From Zoroaster sp. YZ-2022 (lineage: Eukaryota; Echinodermata; Asteroidea; Forcipulatida; Zoroasteridae), in the NCBI GenBank assembly GCA_029582265.1, contig CM055816.1, forward strand, positions 24,329,825 through 24,393,824: a stretch of 64,000 nucleotides of DNA, read 5' to 3'. Shown piece after piece: positions 63,661 through 64,000 of the stretch. Each line of letters begins with the position of its first letter. The first letter of the stretch is position 1. The position numbers and the translations under genes were made by a program. Below the pieces are notes generated by a model. It saw only the letters and a list, made by a program, of their open reading frames with translations, searched no databases and was not told where the DNA came from.

Positions 63661-64000
63661 ACCCATTCATTGCAACAATCATACTGTGTATAAGGCATCA
63701 GTCAGCGTCACTGGCACTGCCTATGGGGAATCCGCATGAAATGGATGGATCAAGAGAGAGTTCAAGGAAACAAATTGTTGTTCTATGTGATAAATAACTC
63801 CTGAACCAATCCAAGGCGAAATCCACGCACACCGTAATGCTCTAATATTCAATATTTGTAAAAGATTGCCACAGAATTCCACAACTTGGGGACCTTCATG
63901 GTCAGTTTCTTTGAGTAAGAATGGTTGGAGGAAATGATTAATGTTAGCCATCAAATTGCCTGGTAAATAGTCATATACACTTAACAACAGCAATAATTAT
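63661..64000 (-). pseudogene. Reverse transcriptase relic, right copy
   Basis: Nearly identical to 47930-48265: same minus-strand RT fragments, same frame breaks. It runs off the right edge of the window. Confidence 0.7.

Overview
The window is animal genomic DNA: a spliced host gene, low gene density, microsatellites, minisatellites, MITEs, tRNA-headed SINEs and non-LTR retrotransposon relics. The one host gene is close to deuterostome TOM70, so a marine deuterostome invertebrate is likely, but the species cannot be fixed from this sequence.

Region 1 (1-15.5 kb, minus strand) holds six coding exons of TOMM70, the mitochondrial outer-membrane import receptor. Exon 1 is at 15245-15472 and exon 6 at 837-1050; the 3' exons lie beyond the left edge. 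The introns hold most of the repeats: nested TTAA-type MITEs, a 68-bp satellite, SINEs, a large inverted repeat in intron 1, and a 2.8-kb 27-bp minisatellite in intron 3 whose every unit carries a copy of the exon 3 splice donor. Exon 5 has an in-frame TGA in the best splice model.

Region 2 (15.5-30.3 kb) shows no gene. It holds SINEs, dispersed 160-450-bp repeats, MITEs, a non-LTR retrotransposon 3' end, and a 1.5-kb hAT-like element inside a tandem repeat with a 5-bp target duplication.

Region 3 (30287-45451) is the main object: a 15.2-kb Polinton/Maverick (adintovirus-like) element with ~260-bp terminal inverted repeats starting AGTAGTAG and CGGGG on both flanks. It carries protein-primed PolB, a retroviral-type integrase, an FtsK/HerA-like packaging ATPase, a double-jelly-roll major capsid protein, a penton-like minor capsid protein, and about ten small accessory or membrane proteins of the kind that travel with these elements. 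PolB and integrase would replicate and insert the DNA; ATPase, capsid, penton and membrane proteins would build and fill a particle. No adenovirus-type protease was recognised. The copy is decaying: three core genes each carry one in-frame stop, PolB lacks its usual N-terminal region, and a piggyBac-like transposon has landed at a TTAA in a membrane-protein gene and then lost its 3' half. Most genes have a TATAAAT-like box directly before the ATG, suggesting virus-style promoters. Other odd parts are a ten-copy iteron-like array, hairpins between convergent genes, and TIRs that contain the start codons of both terminal genes.

Region 4 (45.5-64 kb) has no host gene. It holds a 150-bp tandem repeat, a ~950-bp piggyBac-like non-autonomous element, reverse-transcriptase relics, and from 53.4 kb a composite satellite: four arrays of a 38-bp unit alternating with four near-identical 1.06-kb spacers, each with the same 151-bp mariner-like MITE.
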